From contig JAOQAE010000004.1 in the NCBI GenBank assembly GCA_025963725.1, positions 555,616 through 619,615 on the forward strand: 64,000 bases of DNA. The letters run 5' to 3'. A program made the position numbers and the translations under genes. The notes under the pieces are model-generated. The model was not told the origin of the DNA. It searched no databases and was given only the letters and a program-made list of their open reading frames with translations. Origin of the DNA: Bacteroidota bacterium (lineage in GTDB: Bacteria > Bacteroidota > Bacteroidia > 2-12-FULL-35-15). Position 1 is the stretch's first letter; each line of letters opens with the position of its first letter. Positions 35,051 to 43,191 of this stretch are shown here, piece by piece.

Positions 35051-36037
35051 TTGAATAAATCCTTTTACATATTACTTTTTATTCTTGCTTCCGCTTTTAC
35101 TAAGGCGCAGACTAACCTTGTGTATAATGGAGATTTTGAAATGTACGATACTTGTCCGGTAATTGTTTCTCAACCTGGTGATCCACAACTTGAAACATGC
35201 TTTGGCTGGAAATCTCCTACCGATGCCACAAGTGATTATTATAATGTTTGTGCTACTTCAATTGTTGGTGTGCCAACTAATACTTTCGGTTATCAATATC
35301 CTTATTCCGGTAATGCCTATTGTGGAATTTTTATTGAATATGTTGCACCACCTTATTCTACTTATGGATACTGGTTTGAGTATCTTCAGGGAGGGCTAAT
35401 CACACCGCTAAAGGCTGGATATGAATATGAATTTTCATGTCAAGTTGTAATGAGCGATTTTGGCTGGGACTATGCATTGTCGAAATTTGGAGCGGCTTTT
35501 ACACCAAACGCAATTTCAAAAACAGATGGCAAGCCATTTAGTGGAGTTACACCGCAAGTACTAAATTCAGCTACAAATTATCTCACTGACACCCTGCATT
35601 GGATGGAGATTAAAGGGAAACTTGTCGCACAGGGAGGCGAACAGTACATTACACTTGGTTTTTTTTCTGATACCATAAATTTAGATACTTTAAAGCAGCT
35701 TGCTCCTTTCTTTGATCCAAACCATTTTGGAACTTACTATTTCATTGATGCCTGCACTTTGACTGAAACCGGAAAAGTGGAGGGCGCTTCAAATATTTTC
35801 ACTCCCAATGGTGACGGACAGAACGACTTGTTTTCAATTGCAGGTCTTCAAAATGATGAAAAAGTAGTGGTGTTTGACCGTTGGGGTATGAAGGTCGCTG
35901 AGTTTTCAGGCGAAAACAGCGGATGGGATGGAAGAACAACAGCAGGCGAAAACTGTGTGGACGGTGTCTATTATTATATTTTACAGCGGGAAGAAGAAAA
36001 AGAATCATTAAAGGGGTTTGTTCAGTTGGTAAGGTAA
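35051..36037 (+). CDS. Secreted protein with type B T9SS sorting domain (TTG start)
   Basis: A 328-residue secreted protein. TTG 35051 follows directly on an in-frame stop (TGA 35048-35050), so no upstream start exists, and it is needed for the signal peptide MNKSFYILLFILASAFTKAQ. The mature part begins NLVYNGDFEMYDTCP, typical of Bacteroidota jelly-roll or carbohydrate-binding-like domains (residues about 22-235). The C-terminus (NIFTPNGDGQNDLF, FDRWGMKVAE, DGVYYYIL) is a type B sorting domain. It is followed after 14 bases by the S74 tailspike-like gene, so the two are likely one operon. Confidence 0.85.
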   Translation: MNKSFYILLFILASAFTKAQTNLVYNGDFEMYDTCPVIVSQPGDPQLETCFGWKSPTDATSDYYNVCATSIVGVPTNTFGYQYPYSGNAYCGIFIEYVAPPYSTYGYWFEYLQGGLITPLKAGYEYEFSCQVVMSDFGWDYALSKFGAAFTPNAISKTDGKPFSGVTPQVLNSATNYLTDTLHWMEIKGKLVAQGGEQYITLGFFSDTINLDTLKQLAPFFDPNHFGTYYFIDACTLTETGKVEGASNIFTPNGDGQNDLFSIAGLQNDEKVVVFDRWGMKVAEFSGENSGWDGRTTAGENCVDGVYYYILQREEEKESLKGFVQLVR

Positions 36038-36051
36038 AAACCAATTGATAC

Positions 36052-39000
36052 ATGAAAAATAAATTTCTGACAATTATCTGTTGTTTGATCGTTGCCATTT
36101 CTTTTGGACAACCGCCAACAGGTGCTTCATCTGGTATTGTACCTCCTTCTCCACCTAATTCAAGTCTTGCATGGTATCGAGGAGGAAATACTATTGCAGG
36201 TACAGGCGGAGCCAATAATATTTTCGGCACAGCATTTAATTCGCCAATCTACACCATCACAAACAACCAGGAACGAACCCGTTTAAACGGTACGCAAACA
36301 GCAACTATTAACCTCGTTCCCGGGATCAATACCAGCGGTTATTTTGGAATAGCTCCGGGTGGCTATTTTGCGGCGAATACGCCAGCAACCATGCTACACC
36401 TGTATGGGCCAAATAACGTACCGGGTTTCGGTATTGGCGGAGGTTACAGAACCTGGATGGGAACGGGAATGCTGGTCAATGAAAACTCCGATGCCATGTA
36501 TGTCGGCATGAAGCCCGAAGTGGGAACTGGTACGGGAACCAACCGCTCCGACGCGATCATCTGCTGGAACGATGACGGTGTGGGAGGACAGACCGACATT
36601 GACAAGCTTCGCTTTATTTTCAGTGGCGCCTATACCAATGGGAACGGCAACGGCTTAAACCCGCTGGATCCGCGCTCGCTCAACGGCTATGAGTACATGC
36701 GCATGTCATCATCGCCTACACAAAACAATTCAACCGGCTTCCCGGTAGGGAATATCGGGATCGGGCCTGTATTTACCAATGCCGCGCCACCGCAGAACCG
36801 CCTGCACATGAACTCCGAAGAGTACTGGAGCAACTGGTTCCAGATGAGCATTGCGCAATCAACCGGGCAAACAAATACCGATGGTTTGAAGCTGGGGATC
36901 CTTGGCGATGCTGCGCCTGCCTCCAATCCGCAGAACGGGAATGCTTTCCTTTACAACCAGGAGAACCGTTACCTGCTCTTCAGCACCAACCATGCAACTC
37001 CTTCTACTGTAAACGCAACTGCGGAGCGCATGAGGATCACGGCTTTTGGAACGCCGACAAATTTACCCGCCGGCGGCTACGGCCTTTATACACCTCCGGG
37101 AAGTACGGGTGCTGTCACCTCCGACTTTACAAGAATGTCCATTAGTGAAGATCCTGCCTTTCCGGTAACCCGCCCGCTCAGCCTGCTTCACCTGGGCTAT
37201 AACACGGGCCTCACGCCATTCATTCCTCCGGGCTCAACAGACGGCTGGCGGCCCTGGATGGACATCGGAATGTTCATCAGTAACGGTACAGACAATGGCT
37301 ACCTTGGGTTGAAAACCGAAACCGGCGGCCTTGCCGGTGATCGCCAGGATATGGTATTGAACTGGGGCGATAATCAAACCGCTGGGCCTTTGGGCACCGG
37401 GCCGGATAACATGCGCTTTATTTTCACAGCCACTACCACGGGCGTTACCGGCTTTCCTCCGGCAACAGGCGCGGACGGGCTTGAGGGCATGCGGATGACG
37501 CCTACGGCAGCTACAGGGATTTATACCGGGATAGGTGGTGATCCCAGCGCAAACTTATATTCGGGTGCCAGTATTAATCCAACCGCAACACTCGAAGTTA
37601 ATTCATGGGGCGCAACAAGCGTTGCAGGTGGCAGCAGCGGACTGCGCTTTACAAATCTGCAGGCGGGCGTTTCCCCTACAACTCCTAACCCCGGACCCGG
37701 CGTGCTTTCAGTGAACGCAAGCGGGGACGTGATCTATGTTCCGGGTGGCAGCGGTTCAGGCGGCCCCGGCAATTATTGCAGTGCGCCATCCAGTGCATTG
37801 GCCTCAGATTATGAAATGCCCTTAAACGATAATAACTACTATTTTACGGGCCAAACCAGCCTGCTTACGAAAAATGCTGTCGGGGTAGGCTATTCCTGCG
37901 GAACTGTAATGCCCGCTAAATTCAATACATTGCAGCTTGCACCGGTATCTGTAGGTGCCTCTACCATGGCAGGGAGTTTTCTCAACCAGGATGTAGCCAA
38001 TACCAATGCCCTGAGCTTTATCGGTGTAAAGGGTGAAGCCAGCGGCATCCAGACGATTCCCAAGAACCTGAATATCGGAGGTTATTTTACCGCCTCCAAC
38101 TGCAGCGATGTAAGGGGCATAAAAGCCGAATTGTTTTCTTCCCCCGCCAACACTACGGGTGCAATGGGAGCAGAGGTAAATGTGAGCACTACGGCCGCAA
38201 GGAATTACGGCGTGTTTGTGAATGTATTCGGGGGGGCGCCTAATTTGAATATGGGGGTTAGCTCAACAGTGCAGGGAGCTAAAAATAACATAGGCGGCTT
38301 TTTTGAAGGTGTGGGCACTAATACCACTGGCTCCAATGTGGGGATCCAGGCACATGCAACAAGCTCTACCCTCCGCAATATAGCAGGCAGCTTTGTTACC
38401 GATGTTCCGCTTACAGGAGCCACAGGTGCTTATATAGCTGTGTCGGCATTTGCGGGGAACAGCCATTCCACTGCCTTGCCTGCCGATTATGCAATAGCGG
38501 TATATGGAAATGCGGATAACCCAAATAACGGGCTTCCCGGATATGCAGGATATTTTGACGGGGATGTTTATATAAACGGGACCGGTACGGGTTCAAGCGG
38601 GATCTTTTATGCTTCGGATCAGCTGTTTAAAACAAACATAGATTCAATACCCAATGCATTGGCGCTGATCCGGCAATTTAAGCCACGGAATTACTTTCTG
38701 GATACTGCCAACGGTTATGGAATTAAATTTCCTTCTGAAAAGCAATATGGCCTGATCGCCCAGGATGTGGAGCTGGTGCTTCCCGAATTGGTAGGTGAAA
38801 TTACAAAGCCTGCAATGACCGATTCGGCCGGAAATGTTGTAACTCCGGGTGTAACCTACAAAACCTTAAATTATAATGCTTTTATAGCGATCTTAATGAA
38901 AGGCATGCAGGAGCAGCAATCGAGGTTTGACAGCCTGAAACAGAACAACGACTCTGTGAATGGCTCTTTACAGGATCAGATCAATGTATTGTCTGATATG

Positions 39001-39345
39001 ATCAATGCCTGCTGCTCAAGCCACCAGGCGCAGGTGAAACCGGGCAATGTTGCAGCAGGCCTTGATGTGGAGCTCAAAGACGGGCAAAGCATTGTTTTAG
39101 AGCAGAACGTTCCCAACCCCTTTGCAGAGCAGACCACGATCAGCTACTATCTTCCTGAGAATATAAGCAAGGCGCAGATCCTGTTTTACAATGCGCAGGG
39201 TAAGCTCATCCAGTCGACCGAGCTTACGCAGAAAGGCAAAGGACAGCTGAATGTGTTTGCAAGCGACCTGAGCAACGGCATTTATACCTACACGCTGGTG
39301 GTAGATGGTAAGATCATTGAAACAAAGAAGATGATGAAGCAATAG
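36052..39345 (+). CDS. Tail-fibre-like protein: S74 intramolecular chaperone domain plus type A T9SS domain
   Basis: A 1097-residue secreted protein with a signal peptide (ending AISFGQ). A long beta-rich N-terminal part contains three repeats of about 270 residues with LHLY or LHLGYN.G and GMRMTP-like pieces. Around residue 850-930 is a Peptidase_S74 (endosialidase chaperone) domain with SDQLFKTNI: the Ser855 and Lys860 spacing matches the autocleavage dyad, followed by YGLIAQDVELVLPELVG. Residues about 1015-1097 are a type A T9SS sorting domain (NVPNPFAEQTTISY, then YNAQGKLIQ). In phage tailspikes S74 assembles trimers and cleaves itself off. Here the sorting domain follows it. Confidence 0.85.
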   Translation: MKNKFLTIICCLIVAISFGQPPTGASSGIVPPSPPNSSLAWYRGGNTIAGTGGANNIFGTAFNSPIYTITNNQERTRLNGTQTATINLVPGINTSGYFGIAPGGYFAANTPATMLHLYGPNNVPGFGIGGGYRTWMGTGMLVNENSDAMYVGMKPEVGTGTGTNRSDAIICWNDDGVGGQTDIDKLRFIFSGAYTNGNGNGLNPLDPRSLNGYEYMRMSSSPTQNNSTGFPVGNIGIGPVFTNAAPPQNRLHMNSEEYWSNWFQMSIAQSTGQTNTDGLKLGILGDAAPASNPQNGNAFLYNQENRYLLFSTNHATPSTVNATAERMRITAFGTPTNLPAGGYGLYTPPGSTGAVTSDFTRMSISEDPAFPVTRPLSLLHLGYNTGLTPFIPPGSTDGWRPWMDIGMFISNGTDNGYLGLKTETGGLAGDRQDMVLNWGDNQTAGPLGTGPDNMRFIFTATTTGVTGFPPATGADGLEGMRMTPTAATGIYTGIGGDPSANLYSGASINPTATLEVNSWGATSVAGGSSGLRFTNLQAGVSPTTPNPGPGVLSVNASGDVIYVPGGSGSGGPGNYCSAPSSALASDYEMPLNDNNYYFTGQTSLLTKNAVGVGYSCGTVMPAKFNTLQLAPVSVGASTMAGSFLNQDVANTNALSFIGVKGEASGIQTIPKNLNIGGYFTASNCSDVRGIKAELFSSPANTTGAMGAEVNVSTTAARNYGVFVNVFGGAPNLNMGVSSTVQGAKNNIGGFFEGVGTNTTGSNVGIQAHATSSTLRNIAGSFVTDVPLTGATGAYIAVSAFAGNSHSTALPADYAIAVYGNADNPNNGLPGYAGYFDGDVYINGTGTGSSGIFYASDQLFKTNIDSIPNALALIRQFKPRNYFLDTANGYGIKFPSEKQYGLIAQDVELVLPELVGEITKPAMTDSAGNVVTPGVTYKTLNYNAFIAILMKGMQEQQSRFDSLKQNNDSVNGSLQDQINVLSDMINACCSSHQAQVKPGNVAAGLDVELKDGQSIVLEQNVPNPFAEQTTISYYLPENISKAQILFYNAQGKLIQSTELTQKGKGQLNVFASDLSNGIYTYTLVVDGKIIETKKMMKQ

Positions 39346-39350
39346 GGCAG

Positions 39351-39388
39351 AAGCCACAGGTTCACCTACAGTGGCCTGTGGCTTTTAT
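39351..39388 (+). terminator. Hairpin terminator after the S74/T9SS gene
   Basis: AAGCCACAGG pairs with CCTGTGGCTT around a partly paired 14-base loop, followed by TTATTT. It lies between this gene and the convergent paralogue B gene, whose stop begins at 39391. Confidence 0.75.
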
Positions 39389-40885
39389 TTATTTCTTCTT
39401 TGCTTTTTTCAACAGCCATTCATGAAAAGGAATGAGCTCGGAGCTGAAGTATTCCCATGACATATCAGAATCCTTTTCAGAAAGCTGTTTAAGCATTTTT
39501 GTGGCGTTCTTGTTTTCGGGATCGTACTCGAAACCGTTCTTTTCAAGTTCTCTCAGTAGTTTAACAATAATTACGTCGCGTGGCCTCACTTCATCGGTTT
39601 TGCTGGTGCGCTCCATGTATTTGCGCAGGGATTCAACATGGCTGAAGGCTTCGTCGATCTTATTCATTTCGATATAGATCATAATGTTCAGGATCCGAAG
39701 CGAAATGTTCCAGCGGCTTTTATCTTTTTCAATTTCAAGTGATTCATTTAGAAGTAATAGTGCATCTTTAAAATTGCTTTCAGCGAAAAAGACACAAGCA
39801 CGATAATAAACGAATTTTGACTTTAAAAATTCACCAGTATCAATAGCTGAATGATTTAAAAGTTCACTGAGGCATTTCTTTGCGTCATTATAATTTTCGT
39901 TATAAAAATTGGCATAGAACTCTTGTTCCTTTGATTTTGCATAATTCAAGCTGTTTTCAAAGTAATACCTCTGGGCATGCTTCGCATCTTTAGTGGCATC
40001 GGAGTATTTCTTTAAATAGGTTTTAAATAGACTTAAATTATCATGAACAAACCCCATGCGTTCACTGCGATATATAGATTTATGTTTTTTAAGAATAGAA
40101 ATAAGTTTATTACAGCATTCAATTGCAAAAGAGTAATTCTTTTGTCTTTCCGCAAGGGCAAACTGCATAATGTGGAGATAATAATTAATTTGTTCCGATT
40201 TTGTTTTTTTATAATCAGCCCTCATTTCCTGTATAGAAGCCGCTAAATGCTTGTCGGCTTCTAACTTGGAAAGTGTTTTAATAAAACCATCATTTAATAT
40301 TAATCTGTAATAATTATCATTAGCATTTACTAATGCTTGACGGCAATATTCATAAAATTTAAGGGTCGTGTTTATTTTTTCAAAATCGGCTAAGCCTGAT
40401 CTAATGCCTTTAAAGTACTTTTTAGTATGAAGAGCTTCAACCAAGATGTCATACAGCTCAAACTCCGTTGAGATATCAATAATTTCATTTAGCAATTCAG
40501 ATATTGCTTCTGTTTTATCTTGATTTAAAACCCTTAATGAAATTTTACAAACCAAAAGCTTTTTTCGAAGATTGAAATTAATAATATCATTTTCAGTAAA
40601 CAGTGTAGAGTTCGTAATATATTTATCGAGTGTTAGAGCTTCAAGAATTTTGCTAAATAAATTATTTTTAAGATCAGTTACCCTTTTGGTACCTGTTTCT
40701 GCAATGATCATTTCATCTGTGATCGCTTCTCGAGTGTTAATAATGAATTTGAAAAGTTTGACTTCCATTACTTCATGACTACCCTTATCAATTAAGCCTT
40801 GAGTTTTATTCAGGTAGTCTTCTACCAAGCGAACTTCAGTATAAGATAAACCATGTATAAAACTAATGATATGAAGGTTGGCCAT
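39389..40885 (-). CDS. Helical repeat protein, paralogue B of a pair flanking T9SS cargo
   Basis: A 498-residue protein. I chose ATG 40885 (MANLHIISFIHGLSY) over TTG 40909 because it aligns with the start of paralogue A. Shared features are an N-terminal helical segment, central TPR-like repeats (YSFAIECCNKLISILKKH, FKDALLLLNESLEIEKDKS) and the tail DMSWEYFSSELIPFHEWLLK. It has no signal peptide. It is convergent with the S74/T9SS gene and AT-rich. The two copies A and B bracket the T9SS pair, which suggests a segmental duplication or a functional link. No known function. Confidence 0.65.
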   Translation of the reverse strand: MANLHIISFIHGLSYTEVRLVEDYLNKTQGLIDKGSHEVMEVKLFKFIINTREAITDEMIIAETGTKRVTDLKNNLFSKILEALTLDKYITNSTLFTENDIINFNLRKKLLVCKISLRVLNQDKTEAISELLNEIIDISTEFELYDILVEALHTKKYFKGIRSGLADFEKINTTLKFYEYCRQALVNANDNYYRLILNDGFIKTLSKLEADKHLAASIQEMRADYKKTKSEQINYYLHIMQFALAERQKNYSFAIECCNKLISILKKHKSIYRSERMGFVHDNLSLFKTYLKKYSDATKDAKHAQRYYFENSLNYAKSKEQEFYANFYNENYNDAKKCLSELLNHSAIDTGEFLKSKFVYYRACVFFAESNFKDALLLLNESLEIEKDKSRWNISLRILNIMIYIEMNKIDEAFSHVESLRKYMERTSKTDEVRPRDVIIVKLLRELEKNGFEYDPENKNATKMLKQLSEKDSDMSWEYFSSELIPFHEWLLKKAKKK

Positions 40886-40965
40886 ATTGTAAAAGTGGGG
40901 TGTACACAAATTAAAGTAATTTAATTAATTTATGCAGAATATTAAACACACAGGGCGATAAAAAA

Positions 40966-41039
40966 GATTAAAATATATCTAATTGATTGATTGGTAGAGT
41001 GTTACTTCGAGTCGAATTGTGAGGCTCATTTGTCCATGG
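40966..41039 (+). promoter_or_regulatory. TTTGTCCATGG element, copy 2
   Basis: GATTAAAATAT (40966-40976), TCGAGTCGAATT (41007-41018) and ATTTGTCCATGG (41028-41039). Copy 3 lies 72 bases downstream. No ORF covers 40886-41244; apart from these repeats I see only AT-rich sequence with a CAAAATT/AATTTTG dyad. Confidence 0.65.
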
Positions 41040-41110
41040 AAAGCTCTTGTAATTTGATCAATTTTGTTTCTATAAAATCAAAATTTATTATTGAGTTTTT
41101 AAAAGAAAAC

Positions 41111-41173
41111 GATTAAAATATTGATTATCAGTGATTTGCTCCGAGTCGAATTTCGGGGGTGATTTGTCCACGG
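41111..41173 (+). promoter_or_regulatory. TTTGTCCACGG element, copy 3
   Basis: GATTAAAATAT (41111-41121), CCGAGTCGAATTT (41141-41153) and GATTTGTCCACGG (41161-41173). It shares the same three blocks as copy 2 and lies 72 bases upstream of the small secreted-protein gene at 41245. Confidence 0.65.
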
Positions 41174-41244
41174 TTTATCAAGTGGAGTGGCGTTATTTTG
41201 TCAAAGAATTGAATGACATCCCTAACCCACACAAATCACAGATC

Positions 41245-41541
41245 ATGAAACACATTACAAAATCAGTATTAAAAGCGTTTTTAATTGTTGTTCTTTTAAC
41301 AGGGAGCTCGGCAGTAATGTCTTCTGCAAGCGTAAAAACCGTAAGCGTGGCGAACGCGGTAACCTATAATCAGGTTTATGAATATTTAGTGGCAAATGGC
41401 TACACGGTAATTACGTTAGAACCTAAGGCAGGAACGAAATATGACTGGATTGCCCGTACTGTTAAGAATAATGTTACTTATTGTACTACCATTTATTGTA
41501 CATCATATAGTATTATAACTCATGGCGATGTAGCGATGTAA
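41245..41541 (+). CDS. Small secreted protein, paralogue of the downstream anchored protein
   Basis: A 98-residue protein. I chose ATG 41245 over an upstream GTG (41131). It gives a signal peptide (MKHITKSVLKAFLIVVLLTGSSAVMSSA). The mature ~70 residues align with the C-terminal part of the next gene: VTYNQVYEYLVANGYTV, then W.A..VKNN, T, I..HGD. Two cysteines (in VTYCTT and IYCTS) are unique to this copy. No known family is recognised. It is predicted to be exported; a possible binding domain is suggested by its size and fold. It is followed 27 bases later by its membrane-anchored relative. Confidence 0.6.
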   Translation: MKHITKSVLKAFLIVVLLTGSSAVMSSASVKTVSVANAVTYNQVYEYLVANGYTVITLEPKAGTKYDWIARTVKNNVTYCTTIYCTSYSIITHGDVAM

Positions 41542-41568
41542 TTTAGTACTACTATAATTAAATAAAAC

Positions 41569-41889
41569 ATGCAATTAATATTCACCTCATTACCGGAAAC
41601 ATTGTTCTTCATCGTATTTATTGCAGCGATCGGGATCCTGGTATACATCTCCGTCAGTATGATCGTAAAGGACATGCGGGAAGAGAAGAAGAAAAAGGTG
41701 AAGTCGAGTGTAACAGCAAGGCAGGTGAGCCATTATTTCACAGGTAAAGGCTACGTGGTTTGCAACATTACACCTGTGAAGAACAGCAATAAGTGGCTTG
41801 CCTTCTTAGTAAAGAACGGCGAATACCTCATCGCTACCGTGTTTACTAACGGTGAGCGCATTGAAGGCCACCTCGATTCGCTTGAATGA
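41569..41889 (+). CDS. Small membrane-anchored paralogue of the 41245 protein
   Basis: A 106-residue protein with one N-terminal membrane helix (about residues 10-32), a basic stop-transfer stretch (KDMREEKKKKVKSS) that puts the C-terminal domain in the cytoplasm, and then a domain (SVTARQVSHYFTGKGYVV, WLAFLVKNGEY, IEGHLDSLE) resembling the secreted neighbour. So the same domain appears once exported and once cytoplasmic. No known family. The terminator at 41957-42007 closes this pair. Confidence 0.6.
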   Translation: MQLIFTSLPETLFFIVFIAAIGILVYISVSMIVKDMREEKKKKVKSSVTARQVSHYFTGKGYVVCNITPVKNSNKWLAFLVKNGEYLIATVFTNGERIEGHLDSLE

Positions 41890-41956
41890 TTTTTTTTATA
41901 TAGTTTTTTTGTTTAAAGAGAAAAGTTTAATGAACATGCTTGGTTATTAAACTCTA

Positions 41957-42007
41957 AAAGGCAAGGTGTTAACGGAGGAGTAGCCGTTTTCATCTTGCTC
42001 TTTTTTT
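41957..42007 (+). terminator. Terminator after the small paralogue pair
   Basis: AAGGCAAGGTG pairs with CATCTTGCTC (with two wobble pairs) around an inner AACGG/CCGTT hairpin, followed by seven T residues. An additional AGTTTAAT/ATTAAACT dyad lies just upstream (41924-41953). Confidence 0.75.
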
Positions 42008-42043
42008 CAATTATCGAAATTTTATTTTTTAAGAATCTCCCCC

Positions 42044-43126
42044 ATGTCCCGAACGTTGAAGATATTGATTTTAGAGGACAATTCAGGTGATGCGGGACTG
42101 ACGCTGAGGGCTTTACGAAGCTCAGGCCTTCAATTTGAACACCGCGTAGCAGATAATAAAGTGGATTATATTGTGGCGTTGCAGACTTTTCAGCCGGATG
42201 TTATCCTTTCCGATCACTCACTGCCCTCCTTTACTTCTGAAGAAGCATTGCCCATTGCAAAAGACATTTGCAAGACAAGCGCTTTCATCCTTGTTACAGG
42301 CACCGTATCGGAAGAATTCGCCGTAAAGATCATCAAAGCCGGCGCCGACGATTATGTGCTGAAATCATCCCTTACCCGGCTTCCCTCCGCCATACTGAAT
42401 GCCCATGCCAAGCGCAAGGCGGAAATGGAAAACGAGGAGCACATGAAAAAGCTTACGGCCGTGAACAAGGAGCTCCAAACCTTCATTTACCGCGCTTCGC
42501 ACGATCTCCGCGGCCCGCTCAGCTCTATGAAAGGCCTCATCAATGTTGCCAGGATAGAAACCGAGCCGCTGCAAATGGCCAAGCTCATCAGCCTGATGGA
42601 CTCCAGCGCCGAAAAGCTGGACAAGATCGTGGTCGACCTGATCGAAACCCTCGGAATCCGCGACCGCAGTGTAAAGCGGGAAGAGGTAGACCTTGAGGCC
42701 ATTGTTACAGAGCTGCTTGCTTCCTATCAGGCCGTCATTAAAAAGGGCAACCTGCGCATTTCCGTGGAAACCGAGTTTTCCACCGGCTTTTTCTCCGATG
42801 GGGCCATTTTAAAAATGGTGCTGAAAAGAGTGATCGATAATGCACTGAGGTTCCATAATTATGCGGTTCCGGGCTCCTACATCAGCATCAGGCTCAAAAC
42901 CGATTCCGACGGCGCCTTCATCTCTATTGCCGACAATGGCACCGGCATTAAGGAAGAGCTGCAGGAAAAAGTATTCGATATGTTCTACCGCGCCAATAAC
43001 GAGTCGGAGGGCAGCGGCCTCGGCCTGTATCTTGCCAGGATCGGCACCGAGAAGCTGGGCGGCCGCATCAGCCTCAAAAGCATTGAGCACATTGGCACAA
43101 CTGTAGAGATCACCATTCCTTCCTGA
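42044..43126 (+). CDS. Receiver-histidine kinase fusion protein
   Basis: A 360-residue cytoplasmic signalling protein. It has an N-terminal receiver domain (acceptor D57 in VILSDHSLPSF; conserved lysine in YVLKSS), then a HisKA helix with H153 in YRASHDLRGP, and a HATPase domain with DNGTGI and GSGLGLYLAR. There is no membrane segment or sensor domain, so input must come by phosphotransfer through the receiver or by protein contact. It is followed 65 bases later by a sister protein whose receiver is close in sequence but ends in a phosphatase domain. Confidence 0.87.
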   Translation: MSRTLKILILEDNSGDAGLTLRALRSSGLQFEHRVADNKVDYIVALQTFQPDVILSDHSLPSFTSEEALPIAKDICKTSAFILVTGTVSEEFAVKIIKAGADDYVLKSSLTRLPSAILNAHAKRKAEMENEEHMKKLTAVNKELQTFIYRASHDLRGPLSSMKGLINVARIETEPLQMAKLISLMDSSAEKLDKIVVDLIETLGIRDRSVKREEVDLEAIVTELLASYQAVIKKGNLRISVETEFSTGFFSDGAILKMVLKRVIDNALRFHNYAVPGSYISIRLKTDSDGAFISIADNGTGIKEELQEKVFDMFYRANNESEGSGLGLYLARIGTEKLGGRISLKSIEHIGTTVEITIPS

Positions 43127-43191
43127 GCCTCCGGGCACAATATTTTCATAGGTAAGCTAATTGCACTCCTATTGTTTTTATCCCGGCAGCA

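Noticed and set aside
41131-41244. GTG extension of the small secreted protein
   Set aside because: It would put 38 residues before a good signal peptide and would translate the TTTGTCCACGG repeat.
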